From the NCBI RefSeq assembly GCF_030652235.1, contig NZ_JAUSBA010000034.1:124001-188000 (forward strand): a stretch of 64,000 bases of DNA. Direction: 5' to 3'. The notes beneath the pieces were generated by a model. The model was not told the DNA's origin. It saw only the letters and a program-made list of their open reading frames with translations, and did no database searches. The stretch comes from Cypionkella sp. (GTDB lineage: Bacteria; Pseudomonadota; Alphaproteobacteria; Rhodobacterales; Rhodobacteraceae). Of this stretch, positions 27,952 through 36,231 are shown in pieces (within the stretch, counting starts at the first letter, position 1; the number at the start of each line of letters is the position of its first letter). The translations under genes were made by a program, and so were the position numbers.

Positions 27952-29147
27952 CGCAGGCCCAATCCGGCTTTCATCAGCGTTTTGCGCACCGGGGCTATGG
28001 AGTAAAATGCATTCAGCGCGCCTGCGCGCAGATCGCGCAGGAATTGGCCTTCGATCATCGCGGCACGGTTCAACGCGTCTATGCCGGTCACCCGCGCTCG
28101 CACGTCAAAATGACGGCGGCGGTGGTAGGCAACGAGCATCTTGGCGCTGCCGAGATTGGCAGGATCGGCCTGCGCCAGTTCCAGCAGGGTGGCCAGATCG
28201 GCGAGGCTCATGTTCAGCCCTTGCGCCCCAATAGGGGGCACAACATGTGCGGCTTCGGCCAGCAGGGCAACCCGCTCACCCGCCATCCTAGCGGCGATTT
28301 GACTGATGATCGGCCAGACCGAACGCCGCGAAGCGAGGGTCAGTGGGCCGAGAATTTGGCACGACCGGGCATTGATTGCGGCCTCAAATTCGGGCGTGGG
28401 CAGGGCAACGAGGCGCTGCACTTCTGGTCCGGTTTCCATCCAGACCACGGCAGAGCAGGGCAAGCCCTTGCGGTCGGGAAGTGGCACTAAGGTGAAGGGG
28501 CCGCCAGAGCGGTGAATTTCGGTAGAAACGTTATCATGCGGGATGGGGTGGGTGACGGCAAAGGTCAGTGCTTTTTGGCCATAACGGGTGGTTTTAACCG
28601 GAATACCAAGCGCTTCGCGCATGGTAGAGGCTCGGCCATCCGCGGCAATCACCAGTCTTGCGCTGACTTTGCGGGTATCAGAGAGAGTCACCAAAGCCTC
28701 GGATTCGCGGGTCAGCAGGGCAGTCGTGGCGATGCCGGGCAGGAAGCTGACATTGGGCAGCTCGACCAACCGGGCGACCATCTCGCGCCGCAGCAGCCAG
28801 TTTGGCAGGTTCCAGCCGAAAGGGGCATCGGAAAGATCAGCGGCGTTGAAGTCTTTGATAACGCGCGGATTCGCTATCACACCGCCCGCGTCGATGATGC
28901 GCATGATCTGCAGGGCGGCGGCGTTGGGTGCCAGCCGCGTCCACAGACCTGCGGCTTGCAGCACAGGAATCGACGGCTGCAAAAACGCCGTGGTGCGCAG
29001 ATCTGCGCCATCGGCCTCGGCATCTGTGACCGGGGGGCTGGGGTCGGCGCAAATCACCGAAAAACCGGCGCTGCCAAAGGCTGCGGCGGCGGCAAGGCCC
29101 GCGACGCCCCCGCCAGAGATCAGAATATCGGTGGAAATACGTGTCAT
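27948..29147 (-). CDS. UbiH/UbiF/COQ6-type FAD-dependent hydroxylase
   Basis: A 399-residue flavoprotein monooxygenase of the ubiquinone-hydroxylase group. The FAD dinucleotide motif is [14 protein letters not shown] at residues 12-25. The second FAD/NADPH motif is present but reads [18 protein letters not shown] rather than the usual G-D-A-A-H, and V-I-A-A-D-G-R-A-S is the middle D-G motif. It likely hydroxylates the ubiquinone ring; which position cannot be told. No other ubi gene is nearby. Confidence 0.9.
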   Translation of the reverse strand: MTRISTDILISGGGVAGLAAAAAFGSAGFSVICADPSPPVTDAEADGADLRTTAFLQPSIPVLQAAGLWTRLAPNAAALQIMRIIDAGGVIANPRVIKDFNAADLSDAPFGWNLPNWLLRREMVARLVELPNVSFLPGIATTALLTRESEALVTLSDTRKVSARLVIAADGRASTMREALGIPVKTTRYGQKALTFAVTHPIPHDNVSTEIHRSGGPFTLVPLPDRKGLPCSAVVWMETGPEVQRLVALPTPEFEAAINARSCQILGPLTLASRRSVWPIISQIAARMAGERVALLAEAAHVVPPIGAQGLNMSLADLATLLELAQADPANLGSAKMLVAYHRRRHFDVRARVTGIDALNRAAMIEGQFLRDLRAGALNAFYSIAPVRKTLMKAGLGLR

Positions 29148-29253
29148 GGCGGCCCCTTTTGGCGACTAAGTTAGTGAGATCTCGGCGGAAAGCGAGGTGA
29201 CAAAGCGTCTCGGTTCTGTCTAGCAACTGTGTCCATTCGTTGGGCTGAACCTG

Positions 29254-29343
29254 CCAAGGTGTGCAGGTTTTGATGATGGCGTTAGCGATTGTGATCAGCT
29301 TTCGTGCGATTGCGACGATGATGAGTTTTGACCTGCCCCCGAT
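29254..29343 (-). pseudogene. Remnant of an IS110-type transposase C-terminus
   Basis: On the minus strand the frame reads I-G-G-R-S-K-L-I-I-V-A-I-A-R-K-L-I-T-I-A-N-A-I-I-K, then T-P-W. This resembles the C-terminal end of IS110-family transposases (V-A-L-x-A-x-x-R-K-L-x-x-I-x-N-A), with an internal deletion after G-G-R. There is no start, no catalytic region and no ends. It lies head to head with the plus-strand remnant at 29434. Confidence 0.5.
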
Positions 29344-29433
29344 CGTCCCTCAGAGATAGCGAGATTCTGGCTTGGTGATAGTCGTCGGTTTCGGGTTGGC
29401 CAAGCGGCCCGGGTGCGGTGCTGTCAGGCACGA

Positions 29434-30031
29434 GGTGCTGATTGCCGCCCCCCGCAAGACGCGCAGTCGGCACATAACCCTTACCAACACGGCCGAAGAC
29501 TTCATGCGCTTGATTGTGATCTTGCGGGACTATAGATTGCCGGTCCGGATCGGCTTTGAGGCCATTAGCCACTATGACCGTGTGCTGATGTATCCCCTCG
29601 GCATAGCTTGGTTCGATCTGAAGCTGGCGGCTGTTGCTGCGCACCATTCCAGGGATCGAACCGATCAACGCACTGACCCTTTTGGTCGAGACGGGCGACC
29701 TGCGATGCTTCCATCATCGCCGCCAGTTCCTGAAGTTCTGCGGAATGGATATGGCCATCGTCCAATCGGGCATGTTATATGACCACAGCAATTTCTCTAA
29801 ATATGGCAATGCCAGCCTTCGGCGACATTGTGGTTGGCAGGGCAGACAGCAGTCCTGAAGAAAGCCAACAGCTTCCGCGACAAATTCGAGCGCTAGATCG
29901 CGCAGAACCGGCATAACCCGGATCCTCTGCGCAAGCCCGATACCGCCATCGCAGCCAAGATGGTGCGCCCCAGTCACGCCGCGATCAAATCCGGCGAACC
30001 TGATCCTGTCGCGGATTCGTGCCGCTCTTAA
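29434..30031 (+). pseudogene. Decayed IS110-family transposase (deleted, frameshifted, with internal stop)
   Basis: Three pieces of one IS110-type transposase lie in order but in different frames. The first is an N-terminal piece with N-T-A-E-D-F-M-R-L and G-F-E-A-I-S-H-Y-D-R (29490-29600). The Transposase_20 part follows: L-L-R-T-I-P-G-I-E-P-I-N-A-L-T-L-L-V-E-T then R-R-Q-F-L-K-F-C-G-M-D (29634-29790) and S-K-Y-G-N-A-S-L-R-R. The last is a C-terminal piece, S-F-R-D-K-F-E-R, stop, I-A-Q-N-R-H-N (29870-29915). The DEDD-rich middle of about 150 residues is gone. It cannot be active. Confidence 0.75.
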
Positions 30032-30455
30032 ATCTCATCTAGGTCACTTGACGTTCGAAGGCCAAGCGGCTTTTCCTCCCAAGGCTGAATGTCGATGGCG
30101 TGGGTTGGGGCCTGAGCCCTGTCTGAGGTTTGTAGGGTGCGCGATGCATACAGGTTCGCGCTGCTGGCGGGCGGATCAGACGGTTTTGAAACGAGCGGTG
30201 AGGAGGACTGCGCCTTCAAGGACCGCAACGCATATCCCAATGGGCGCGATAAGGGGGGGCATTGAAGAGCGCGCGGCTGCCAACAGAAGAAAAAACGAGA
30301 AGGCGACGGGACCTGCAATGTCGCAGATAAACTCTATTATTGGCTGCAGTTGTATGAGTATCGCAGGGACCGCGGCGCGGGCCTGTGGATCATGTATTCT
30401 TTATGTAGCGGCAAGCGGCGGGCTATACCCGCCGCTCTGGCATAGTCATTTTGCC
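30032..30455. other. Gene-poor stretch after the transposase scar
   Basis: I see no supported gene here. Short open frames exist on both strands, but none has a family match or a ribosome site. The composition is mixed, and the region may be further decayed mobile DNA. Near its right end (30414-30436) lies a perfect hairpin described separately. Confidence 0.4.
30414..30436 (-). terminator. Perfect hairpin downstream of bioY
   Basis: AGCGGCGGG-CTATA-CCCGCCGCT forms a nine-base-pair stem 20 bases after the bioY stop. It lacks a T-run, so it may terminate weakly or protect the bioMNY transcript end. Confidence 0.5.
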
Positions 30456-30995
30456 TTACCCGCGCGACAACAGGGCTTCGGGGCGCATTTGGGCGATGGA
30501 TTTGGTAATCAGGGCGGCGAGGGTGGTTTTGATCAGATCGCCGGGCAGGAAGGCCACGGCGGCGAGCGCCATCTCGGGCAGGGGTTTGCCAAGCATGATC
30601 GCCATGCCGGGGATGCCGAAGGCATACATCACGACGATGCCGCCGAGGATCGCGCCTGCGAAGGCCGCAGGAAACAGCGCGAGTCTGGTGTTTTGGGTGA
30701 TCAGGCCCGCGACAAAGGCGGCAATCGGGAAGCCGATGATATAGCCGATGCTGGGCGACTGGATTTTCTGCCATGTCGTCATAAAGCCGGGGAACACCGG
30801 CACGATCAGCCCCACCACAAGGAATAAAATCACCGCCAGCGCGCCGCGTTTCGCGCCGAGCATGGTGCCGCACAGCATGATGCCCATGCTTTGCGCGGTG
30901 ATGGGCACACCCGCGGCCAGATCAATTTTTGGCACCAGCCCCAGCACCGCGATCAAGGCGGCGAAAAGGGCGATGTGGGTGAGGTTCTTTTCCAT
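30456..30995 (-). CDS. bioY: Biotin ECF transporter substrate-binding component BioY
   Basis: A 179-residue S-component with about six membrane helices that binds biotin. Family marks: A-L-I-A-V-L-G-L-V-P-K-I near the start, G-V-P-I-T-A-Q-S-M-G-I-M-L-C-G (about residues 34-48), and G-A-K-R-G-A-L-A-V. The region near residue 150 carries F-L-P-G-D-L-I-K, typical of BioY. An AGGAGA site fixes ATG 30995. It is the last gene of bioM-bioN-bioY, 130 bases after bioN. Confidence 0.93.
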   Translation of the reverse strand: MEKNLTHIALFAALIAVLGLVPKIDLAAGVPITAQSMGIMLCGTMLGAKRGALAVILFLVVGLIVPVFPGFMTTWQKIQSPSIGYIIGFPIAAFVAGLITQNTRLALFPAAFAGAILGGIVVMYAFGIPGMAIMLGKPLPEMALAAVAFLPGDLIKTTLAALITKSIAQMRPEALLSRG

Positions 30996-31125
30996 TCGGG
31001 CTCTCCTGCTTGCGTCGCGGCAGTTAGGCCGGGGGTCTGGCAAAGGGCAACTGCTATTTTTGGACAGGCGGGTTCGGGGGTTGTCTGACATAGGGGGTAG
31101 AGTTTGGGGTGCTGCAGGCTGGGGT

Positions 31126-31710
31126 TCAGCCGAGGCCACCACGGGCGCGCAGGGCTTCGGCTACGTGGGTCGCATCATCAAGGGCGGCGAGGGTGGTGGG
31201 CAGGAAGATCCGCCAGCCGGGGCGTTTGTGCGATCGCGCCCGCCAGCTTTCCGTGATCTGCTCGGCGCGCATCAGCATGGTGGGAATGAAGCGGATGGTG
31301 AGGCCGATCGCAAGGGCGAGGGTTTTCGGGGCGATGATCGGGCTGAGCGGGCAGGCGAGGGTTTCGATGGTGCGGGTCATCTCGGTCAGTTTGCTGGTCA
31401 TAGTGACGAAATTGGCGGCGGCCACCCCGACGATCATCCGGGTGATCAGGGTGATGCCTGCGGGGTCGCGCAGCCAGAGGTGCCAGAGTGCTAAGATGAG
31501 GATCAGGGGGATCAGGGGCCGGAGGTTTCTCAGGCTTTGCAGGGCGAATTTGCTGCCGCAGGACAGGATAAGGGCGGCGATGGGCGGGGCGAGCAGCCAT
31601 GGTTGTGGGGTGGCGAACAGCAGCACGGTGAGCGCCACGAAGATGGCCATTTTGACGCTTGCCCGGATGCGGTGGGCGTAGGTTTCAATCGGCGAGGTCA
31701 GTGTCAGCAT
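31126..31710 (-). CDS. bioN: Biotin ECF transporter transmembrane component BioN (EcfT family)
   Basis: A 194-residue EcfT/CbiQ-family membrane scaffold with four to five helices. Its C-terminal half carries the two Arg-containing coupling motifs that dock on the ATPase, here W-R-A-R-S (near residue 157) and L-R-A-R-G (near 190). Together with BioM and BioY it forms an energy-coupling-factor transporter for biotin. Its start lies inside the bioM gene, overlapping by 26 bases, which implies translational coupling. Confidence 0.9.
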   Translation of the reverse strand: MLTLTSPIETYAHRIRASVKMAIFVALTVLLFATPQPWLLAPPIAALILSCGSKFALQSLRNLRPLIPLILILALWHLWLRDPAGITLITRMIVGVAAANFVTMTSKLTEMTRTIETLACPLSPIIAPKTLALAIGLTIRFIPTMLMRAEQITESWRARSHKRPGWRIFLPTTLAALDDATHVAEALRARGGLG

Positions 31711-32410
31711 CTTGCTCTCCGAGTTGGGCCATCTCGACGGTGAAGGCTTGCAGGGTGTCGGTGGGCGGGCCGTCGGCGCGGATTTCTCCGGCATCAAGCC
31801 AAAGCACGCGGTCGCAAAGGGCCACGGCAGCGGGGTCGTGGGTGATGGTGATCAGGCGTTGCGGCAGGGCAGCCAAGCGGCGGGCGAGGCGGATTTGGGT
31901 GGGCAGATCAAGGCCCGCGAAGGGCTCATCCAGCAGGATCGTGCTGGGCTGCATAAGCAGGATCGAGAGCAGGCACAGGTAGTGGCGCTGGCCTTGGCTG
32001 AGGGTGTGGGTGAGGGCTTTGACCCAATGGGCGCGGGACTCTTGTTGCAGCAGGTCGATGACGGCGGCGGCGGCTTGGGGTTCGGTTTGGCCTTGTTGGC
32101 GCAAGCCGAAGGCGAGCTCTTCGGCCACGGTGGGGAAAAGAATTTGGTGGTCGGGGTTTTGAAACAGGATGCCGAGGCGGGGCAGGATGGCTTTGCGGTC
32201 ACTGGGATCGAAGCCGTCGATGCGGACGCTGCCGGTGGTGGGGGGGATCAGGCCTGCGATCAGGCGCAAGAGGGTGGTTTTGCCGGAGCCGTTGCGGCCG
32301 ATGATGCCGATGCGTGCTTCCGTCAGGGTCAGGGAGAGGTTGGACAGGATCGGTTTGCCGCCGAGGGTAACGGCGGCTTGGGTGAGGGTGATGCCTTGGG
32401 TGGTGGTCAT
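31685..32410 (-). CDS. bioM: Biotin ECF transporter ATPase BioM
   Basis: A 241-residue ABC ATPase. Walker A is G-R-N-G-S-G-K-T-T (about 38-46), the Q-loop is F-Q-N-P-D-H-Q, the signature reads L-S-Q-G-Q (not L-S-G-G-Q), Walker B is I-L-L-D-E-P-F-A-G-L-D, and the switch His lies in I-T-H-D. These features fit the EcfA/CbiO branch used by ECF transporters. It is the first gene of the biotin uptake operon. The propionyl-CoA carboxylase in this window is biotin-dependent, so uptake is physiologically relevant. Confidence 0.93.
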   Translation of the reverse strand: MTTTQGITLTQAAVTLGGKPILSNLSLTLTEARIGIIGRNGSGKTTLLRLIAGLIPPTTGSVRIDGFDPSDRKAILPRLGILFQNPDHQILFPTVAEELAFGLRQQGQTEPQAAAAVIDLLQQESRAHWVKALTHTLSQGQRHYLCLLSILLMQPSTILLDEPFAGLDLPTQIRLARRLAALPQRLITITHDPAAVALCDRVLWLDAGEIRADGPPTDTLQAFTVEMAQLGEQDADTDLAD

Positions 32411-32499
32411 GGATGCTCCCTGCTTCGGGAGGGTGATAGCGCGGGGCGGGAGAGGGGGGAAGGGGGTGAGGGCTTGAACGGGGGGGGACGGCCCGCACT

Positions 32500-32926
32500 C
32501 TGGGGCTGATGCTGCATCTGGAGAAATTCAGCGTCAGCGGGATGCTGCGCAAATTGGTCGCAGGCGGCGGTGTGGTGGAACAATCCGCCGGGAATGGCCG
32601 CGTCAAAAACTTGGCTTTGAGCGCAGTCGGGCGGTGAGATTGTCGGCTCTATCGTGATTGACGGGGAAGATGTGGGCGGAAACCTTGCGCATCTGCGCTG
32701 GTTCATCACCGATGTGGCGGTTCAGGGCAGCGGGGCGGGCCGCCTGCTGCTGCCGGCGGCGCTGGGCTTTGTCGACGCGGGTGGGTTCGAGGCGACGCAT
32801 CTGTGGACCTTTAGCCGGCTGTCGGCTGCGCGGCATTTGTACGAGACGCACGGGTTCGTGCTGGTTGAGGAACGACCTGGGCGGCAATGGGGGAAGGGGG
32901 CTCTGGAACAGCGGTTTGTGTGCTAG
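32500..32926 (+). pseudogene. Decayed MarR-GNAT fusion gene (bifunctional regulator/acetyltransferase)
   Basis: Two pieces of one gene lie in different frames. The 5' piece (to TGA 32635-32637) encodes part of a MarR winged helix: T-L-G-L then S-V-S-G-M-L-R-K-L-V-A and G-R-V-K-N-L-A-L-S-A-V-G-R. The 3' piece (about 32620-32926) is the end of a GNAT acetyltransferase: L-R-W-F-I-T-D-V-A-V, G-A-G-R-L-L-L, L-W-T-F-S-R-L-S-A-A-R-H-L-Y, G-F-V-L-V-E-E. Such MarR-GNAT fusions normally have about 300 residues. The linker, most of the GNAT N-half and the real start are missing. Confidence 0.7.
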
Positions 32927-33297
32927 GGGTGGTGAGGGGGAGCACAATTCGCGACTTTAGGGACCTATTGCATCCAAGCATCCGAGATGTGTCGTAAAGT
33001 TGAGGAAAGCCATCTGAGTGCGATCATGTTATCGCAGCCCTGACAATTTAAACGGGATCAACGCAGGACGAAACCCGGAGAACTTCTTTTTTTCGCGAGC
33101 ATAAACACCATACACCTTCATCAACAGTTCAATGTCACACAACTACTACGGTAACTCGCTGATGGGCACCCTTGCAAGCGCTTGCCGTGTTTCCAGACCT
33201 GTCTGGCACAGTGAACATGAGGTAAGGGTATTGTATCAAATGAACAGGCCGAAACGCTTGCGCGCTCCGGCCTACAATCTCAAACCAAAGCTAAAAT
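32927..33297. other. 371-base gap between the MarR-GNAT remnant and gabT
   Basis: No gene is supported. The stretch is less GC-rich than the coding DNA around it and contains several T- and A-runs. An 80-codon frame from 33132 runs into the gabT 3' end on the opposite strand and has no family match. An imperfect AGGCCG...CGGCCT stem at about 33247-33274 could stop transcription from gabT. Confidence 0.4.
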
Positions 33298-34575
33298 TCA
33301 CCCCAACCGTGCCGCAGCCACCGCTGCTTCCAGAATATCCATCGCCTCGGCGAAATGTGCATCCGGGATGGTGATCGGGGCCAAGAACCGCACGACGTTG
33401 CCGTAGACGCCGCAGGTCAGCAGGATCAGGCCACGTTTTTGCGCCTCGACGCGGACGCGGGTGGTGAAGCCTGCGTCGGGTTCGTGGTTGGCGGGGTTGG
33501 CGAATTCGATGGCGACCATGAAGCCGGGGCCGCGGATGTCGACGATTTCGGGCGTGACGGAGCGGATGGCCTCTAAGCGTTGCTTCAGGCGGCCCCCAAG
33601 TTCATTGGCGCGCGCACAAAGTTGTTCTTCCTCGATCACATCCAGCACGGCATTGGCCGCGGCAATACCAAGCGGGTTGCCGCCATAGGTGCCGCCCAGA
33701 CCGCCGGGGTGGGCGGCGTCCATCAGGCTGGCTTTTCCCGTCAGCGCGGCCAAAGGCAGACCGCCAGCGAGGCCCTTAGCCATGGTGGTGATGTCGGCGG
33801 CCACACCGGATTGCTCCATCGCGAACATGGTGCCGGTGCGGGCGAAGCCAGTTTGCACTTCATCGGCGATCATCACGATGCCGTTGTCATCACAGAGTTT
33901 GCGCACGGCGCGGAGCAGCTCTTTCGGCGCGGGGTAGAAGCCGCCTTCGCCTTGCACAGGTTCCAGAATGATCGCAGCAACGCGGGTGGGGTCAAGATCG
34001 GCTTTGAACAGCTTGGTGATGCCGGCCATCGCGTCATCGGTGGTGATGTTGTGAACCTCTTGCGGGAAGGGCACATGATAGACATCGGGCATCATCGCAC
34101 CGAAGCCTTTTTTGTAGGGATCGACCTTGCCGGTCAGCGACATGCCGAGCAGGGTGCGACCGTGGAAGGCACCACCAAAGGCGATGACGGCGTTGCGCCC
34201 TGTGGCGATGCGGGCGACTTTTACGGCGTTTTCAACGGCTTCTGCGCCAGTGGTCACGAAGACGGTTTTCTTCGGGAAATCACCTGGGACAAGGGCGTTC
34301 AAGCGTTCTGCCAGACGGACATAGTTTTCATAGGGCAAAACTTGGTGGCAGGTATGGGTGAATTTCGTGAGCTGAGCGGTGACCGCGGCCATAACTTTTG
34401 GGTGGCAATGCCCGGTGTTGACCACGGCGATGCCAGCGGCGAAGTCGATATAGCGGTTGCCCTCGATATCCCAAACCTCGGAGTTCAACGCGCGATCGAC
34501 GTAGATCTCGGTTTGCACCCCCACCCCACGCGAGATGCTGTCGGTGCGGCGGCGGGCGATTGCGGCATTTTTCAT
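33298..34575 (-). CDS. gabT: 4-aminobutyrate (GABA) aminotransferase
   Basis: A 425-residue class III PLP aminotransferase that converts GABA plus 2-oxoglutarate to succinate semialdehyde plus glutamate. Motifs are in order: Y-I-D-F-A-A-G-I-A-V-V-N-T-G-H-C-H-P, F-V-T-T-G-A-E-A-V-E-N-A-V-K, A-F-H-G-R-T, E-P-V-Q-G-E-G-G-F, I-A-D-E-V-Q-T-G-F-A-R-T-G, and the PLP lysine in M-A-K-G-L-A-G-G-L-P. An AAGGA site supports ATG 34575. No gabD is adjacent. A related omega-amino acid substrate cannot be excluded. Confidence 0.92.
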   Translation of the reverse strand: MKNAAIARRRTDSISRGVGVQTEIYVDRALNSEVWDIEGNRYIDFAAGIAVVNTGHCHPKVMAAVTAQLTKFTHTCHQVLPYENYVRLAERLNALVPGDFPKKTVFVTTGAEAVENAVKVARIATGRNAVIAFGGAFHGRTLLGMSLTGKVDPYKKGFGAMMPDVYHVPFPQEVHNITTDDAMAGITKLFKADLDPTRVAAIILEPVQGEGGFYPAPKELLRAVRKLCDDNGIVMIADEVQTGFARTGTMFAMEQSGVAADITTMAKGLAGGLPLAALTGKASLMDAAHPGGLGGTYGGNPLGIAAANAVLDVIEEEQLCARANELGGRLKQRLEAIRSVTPEIVDIRGPGFMVAIEFANPANHEPDAGFTTRVRVEAQKRGLILLTCGVYGNVVRFLAPITIPDAHFAEAMDILEAAVAAARLG

Positions 34576-34823
34576 GGCGTTTTCCTTGGGTGGGGTCGCC
34601 CGATTGCGACGATTTGGGGCGACTGTTGTTGACACATGTTTGATCAAAGAATGGGCGGCGGGCAATCGACCCAGAGGGGGATTCGATAAGTCCAGATTTG
34701 GGGGTGGGTCAGTCCAGTCTAAGAGTGGGTCGACACCAAGGCAGGGGCAGCGGTTGAACAGGATTCATCAGTTGTTAACCGATCCCGTTGCAGACTGCGA
34801 ATCGTGAGTGAGGCGAGGCGCAG

Positions 34824-35987
34824 ATGGCAACGGGTTTGCAGATACCCCAGATCCCCAGTTCCGCATCCCCGGACGCGGACCCGGTGCTTTGGCTTCGCCT
34901 CATTCGCTCGCGCAGGGTTGGCGCCGTGACGTTTCATCGACTGGTGGCGGATCATGGCGGTGTCGCGGGCGCGCTGGCGGCTTTGCCGGGGATCGCCCGG
35001 GCGGCGGGGGTAGAGGACTATAGCCTATGTCCGCTGGAGGTGGTGCGGGGTGAGATGGCGCAGGCGCGGTTGGCGCGGGCGCGGCTTTTGTTATGGGGGC
35101 AGGATGGCTATCCACAGGCGCTGATGGATTTGCCCGACGCACCGCCGGTGCTCTGGGCGCAGGGCGAAAGTGGCCTATTGGCGCGGCCGATGGTGGCGCT
35201 GGTGGGCGCGCGGAATGCGTCAAGCTTGGGGCTAAGGATGACGCGGCGGTTGGTCGAAGGGTTGGCGCAGGCGGGGCAGGTGGTGGTCTCGGGCCTTGCA
35301 CGCGGCATCGACGCCGAGGCGCATCAGGCGGCGCTGGCGACCGGCACAGTGGCGGTGCAGGCGGGCGGGGTGGATGTGATTTATCCGGTCGAGAATACAG
35401 AACTTGCCGCGCAGATTGCGGCGCTAGGCTGCCGGATTTCCGAACAGCCCATGGGGCTTGTGCCGCAAGCCCGGCATTTCCCGCAGCGCAATCGCATCGT
35501 GTCGGGGCTGGCGCGCGCTGTGGTGGTGGTTGAGGCGGCGGCACGTTCTGGCAGCCTGATCACCGCGAAAAACGCGCTAGATCAGGGGCGTGAGGTGTTG
35601 GCGGTGCCCGGCCATCCGTTTGACGCAAGGGCTGCGGGCTGCAATATGCTGCTGCGCGATGGCGCTGTGTTGGTGCGATCGGCGCAGGATGTGCTGGAAG
35701 CGATTGGGGTGCAGGGGCATTTTGTGGCGCAGGCGCCGCTGCCCGTTGAAGCGGTTGACATGCCCGATCCTTTGCCCGGCCCGGTGCCGCAGCGGCGGGC
35801 GCTGGCTGATATCGCCGCCGTCCACAGTCAAATTCTGGCACGGCTCGGCCCCAGCCCCTTGGCCGAAGATCAACTGATCCGCGATCTGGCCCTGCCGCCA
35901 GGGATGCTGTCGCCCGCGCTGATCTTGCTGGAGTTAGAAGGGCGGATTTTACGGCAATCGGGTGGACTGCTGAGCCGGGTGGACTGA
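34824..35987 (+). CDS. dprA: DNA-processing protein DprA
   Basis: A 387-residue DprA/Smf, which loads RecA on incoming single-stranded DNA during transformation. A helix-hairpin-helix-like N-terminal part (about 25-75) precedes the Rossmann core: V-A-L-V-G-A-R-N-A-S (the G-S-R family motif) near residue 125, V-V-S-G-L-A-R-G-I-D-A-E-A-H, F-P-Q-R-N-R-I-V-S-G-L, and G-S-L-I-T-A-K-N-A-L-D-Q-G-R. The C-terminal 60 residues look like the winged helix seen in many DprA proteins. It is followed by topA, a common pairing. Confidence 0.95.
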   Translation: MATGLQIPQIPSSASPDADPVLWLRLIRSRRVGAVTFHRLVADHGGVAGALAALPGIARAAGVEDYSLCPLEVVRGEMAQARLARARLLLWGQDGYPQALMDLPDAPPVLWAQGESGLLARPMVALVGARNASSLGLRMTRRLVEGLAQAGQVVVSGLARGIDAEAHQAALATGTVAVQAGGVDVIYPVENTELAAQIAALGCRISEQPMGLVPQARHFPQRNRIVSGLARAVVVVEAAARSGSLITAKNALDQGREVLAVPGHPFDARAAGCNMLLRDGAVLVRSAQDVLEAIGVQGHFVAQAPLPVEAVDMPDPLPGPVPQRRALADIAAVHSQILARLGPSPLAEDQLIRDLALPPGMLSPALILLELEGRILRQSGGLLSRVD

Positions 35988-36025
35988 TCGCTTATCGCCC
36001 CCTCGTGGTCGCTTTGCGCTGCGGA

Positions 36026-36112
36026 TTTCATCTTGGCACAAATACTCCCGCCGGAGGCTTGCTTCGTCTGCGCCGGATGCCTCCGGCGGGAGTATTTTAA
36101 GCCAATGTGAAA
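36026..36112. repeat. Dispersed hairpin repeat, convergent pair of arms
   Basis: Two arms face each other: TTTCATCTTGGCAC followed by AAATACTCCCGCCGGAGGC (36026-36058), and its near reverse complement GCCTCCGGCGGGAGTATTTT followed by AAGCCAATGTGAAA (36079-36112). The 20-base loop makes a very strong stem. It lies 38 bases after dprA and may end its transcript. The same arms occur in divergent order at 46.3 kb. Confidence 0.85.
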
Positions 36113-36231
36113 GCGATCACTGCCGGCAGGAAGCAACGCGCGCGGGCTTTCCCAATCGGCCCGGTTGACATCCCCGCACAAACCCCCACATGGTGCTACG
36201 CCGCACATATGCCTGTTTTCAAGGGAATTTC

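Noticed and set aside
33132-33374. 80-codon plus-strand frame in the gap next to gabT
   Set aside because: Runs into the 3' end of gabT on the other strand, no ribosome site, no family match.
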